A stretch of 7,396 nucleotides of DNA, taken from NCBI GenBank assembly GCA_022865865.1, contig JALHTN010000591.1, forward strand, positions 1-7,396. Direction: 5' to 3'. The notes below the pieces were generated by a model that saw nothing but the letters and a program-made list of their open reading frames with translations, was not told the DNA's origin and did no database searches. The stretch comes from Anaerolineales bacterium (GTDB lineage Bacteria > Chloroflexota > Anaerolineae > Anaerolineales > UBA4823). This document shows, piece after piece, positions 6,878 through 7,396 of this stretch. The translations under genes and the position numbers were made by a program. Position 1 is the stretch's first letter. Each line of letters opens with the position of its first letter.

Positions 6878-6991
6878 TCAAAATATTCGAACTTGCCGTC
6901 TGTTGATCAGCGTCCCAAGCAGAATTAAGACCGTGAATGGGAAGACGAGTCTGATCAGTACTAGTGCGATAAGAACTAAAGCAGCATCCAT
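6878..6991 (-). CDS. 37-residue single-helix membrane peptide
   Basis: This short ORF starts at ATG 6991 with GGAGG (6997-7001) 5 nt upstream and ends at TGA 6878-6880, only 15 nt before the next start. The product is almost entirely hydrophobic (MDAALVLIALVLIRLV, then FPFTVLILLGTLI) and ends in a basic tail NRRQVRIF, which predicts one membrane helix with the C terminus in the cytoplasm. It is the first gene of the minus-strand redox operon. I do not recognise a family. Small single-helix subunits are common in respiratory complexes, so a structural or stabilising role in the NrfD complex is plausible but unproven. Support is the ribosome site, position and composition; there is no homology evidence. 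Confidence 0.65.
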   Translation of the reverse strand: MDAALVLIALVLIRLVFPFTVLILLGTLINRRQVRIF

Positions 6992-7034
6992 TGCATCCTC
7001 CAAATTAATTGATTGTTCCTCAATTTACCGTTAT

Positions 7035-7063
7035 CAGTTCAAGGTTATTTCCTACCAGAACTG
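7035..7063 (-). promoter_or_regulatory. Hairpin in the operon leader
   Basis: CAGTTC-AA-GGT (7035-7045), loop TATTTCCT (7046-7053), ACC-A-GAACTG (7054-7063). Nine base pairs form with one small internal loop. It lies between the putative start point and the first ribosome site, so it would be in the mRNA leader. It has no U-run and is unlikely to be a terminator; it may be a leader structure or a protein-binding palindrome. Confidence 0.45.
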
Positions 7064-7092
7064 GAGCCGTTTCATGCTCTTTTTCCAGCCTC

Positions 7093-7121
7093 AGTATAGA
7101 AAATCTCCTTAACAAAGTAAA
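7093..7121 (-). promoter_or_regulatory. Sigma-70-like promoter of the minus-strand redox operon
   Basis: On the minus strand TTTACT (7116-7121) and TATACT (7093-7098, 5 of 6 to consensus) are 17 nt apart. Transcription would start near 7086, giving a leader of about 95 nt before the 37-residue ORF. The spacing and -10 are good and the -35 is moderate. Not tested. Confidence 0.5.
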
Positions 7122-7396
7122 TCGGGAGGTTGCCATATTTTTATCTACCGTGATATCCCCATAGGTTGAGATAATTTAACGCGAATAACCCTACCCAGGA
7201 TAGGTAATTTACAGTAATAAAAATTAGATCAGATTGTGAATTATTTCACCCACATTGGTGGGTAATTTCCCCCAGCAAATTGAATTAAAGTTTACCCAAA
7301 TTACAGAATAGATTGTCCATTTTCCCCCACACACCCATTTTCTGATTAGATTCAGTTACCAATGACCTGATAGAAACAAATACCAGGTTCTCGACT

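Larger units (their letters stand above)
6992..7396. other. Noncoding upstream region of the minus-strand operon
   Basis: About 400 bases without a convincing gene. The part next to the operon has the promoter and hairpin candidates. The AT-rich outer part (7122-7396) carries ACCCAC-ATTG-GTGGGT (7248-7263), AATTTGGGTAAA on the minus strand (7291-7302), and TGGGGGAAA on the minus strand twice (near 7266-7274 and 7320-7328). No tRNA, ORF with ribosome site, or mobile-element end was seen. Confidence 0.5.

Noticed and set aside
6570..7112. Plus-strand 180-codon ORF opposite the two-CW and 37-residue genes
   Set aside because: It runs antisense to two genes with good ribosome sites and family signal. 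Its product is Ser/Thr-rich and featureless, as expected for a shadow frame.
7020..7136. A 38-codon minus-strand ORF starting at ATG 7136
   Set aside because: It has no ribosome site, and the best promoter candidate for the operon lies inside it. The product has no recognisable features.

Overview
The window reads as a piece of a bacterial chromosome, most likely from Chloroflexota of the Anaerolineae type. This is an inference. It rests on the Thr/Pro-rich extracellular linker joining a membrane segment to a haem domain, the many multihaem cytochromes without outer-membrane porin partners, and moderate GC content with clear Shine-Dalgarno sites and mixed ATG/GTG/TTG starts. No rRNA, tRNA, CRISPR array or mobile element was seen.

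Layout: (1) 144-779, minus strand, an XRE helix-turn-helix/cupin regulator. (2) 780-1152, a divergent intergenic region with a good promoter and operator candidate for the regulator and several short repeats in front of the plus-strand genes. (3) 1153-3475, plus strand, a two-gene operon: a membrane-anchored nonahaem cytochrome c, and a cytochrome b membrane protein carrying a C-terminal monohaem cytochrome c domain. (4) 3518-3549, a perfect stem-loop between convergent operons, probably a bidirectional terminator. (5) 6991 down to 3558, minus strand, a five-gene operon: a 37-residue membrane peptide, a small membrane protein with a cysteine-rich two-CW-type domain, a membrane-anchored octahaem cytochrome c, a Tat-exported ferredoxin with four [4Fe-4S] sites, and an NrfD/HybB-type integral membrane quinone-interacting subunit. 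(6) 6992-7396, the noncoding upstream region of that operon, with a promoter candidate, a leader hairpin and repeated GGGTAA-type motifs.

How it may work: both operons couple a membrane quinone-type subunit (di-haem cytochrome b; NrfD) to c-type haem proteins on the outer side of the membrane. Together they encode 18 CXXCH haem sites (9+1+8) and four iron-sulfur clusters, but no molybdopterin, hydrogenase or other recognisable catalytic subunit. The simplest reading is a pair of menaquinone:cytochrome electron-transfer modules, comparable in parts to Hmc/Qrc/Nrf/Hyb complexes and to Cbc-type cytochrome b/c complexes. They would exchange electrons with a partner encoded elsewhere or with an extracellular acceptor or donor. 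The direction of electron flow cannot be read from sequence.
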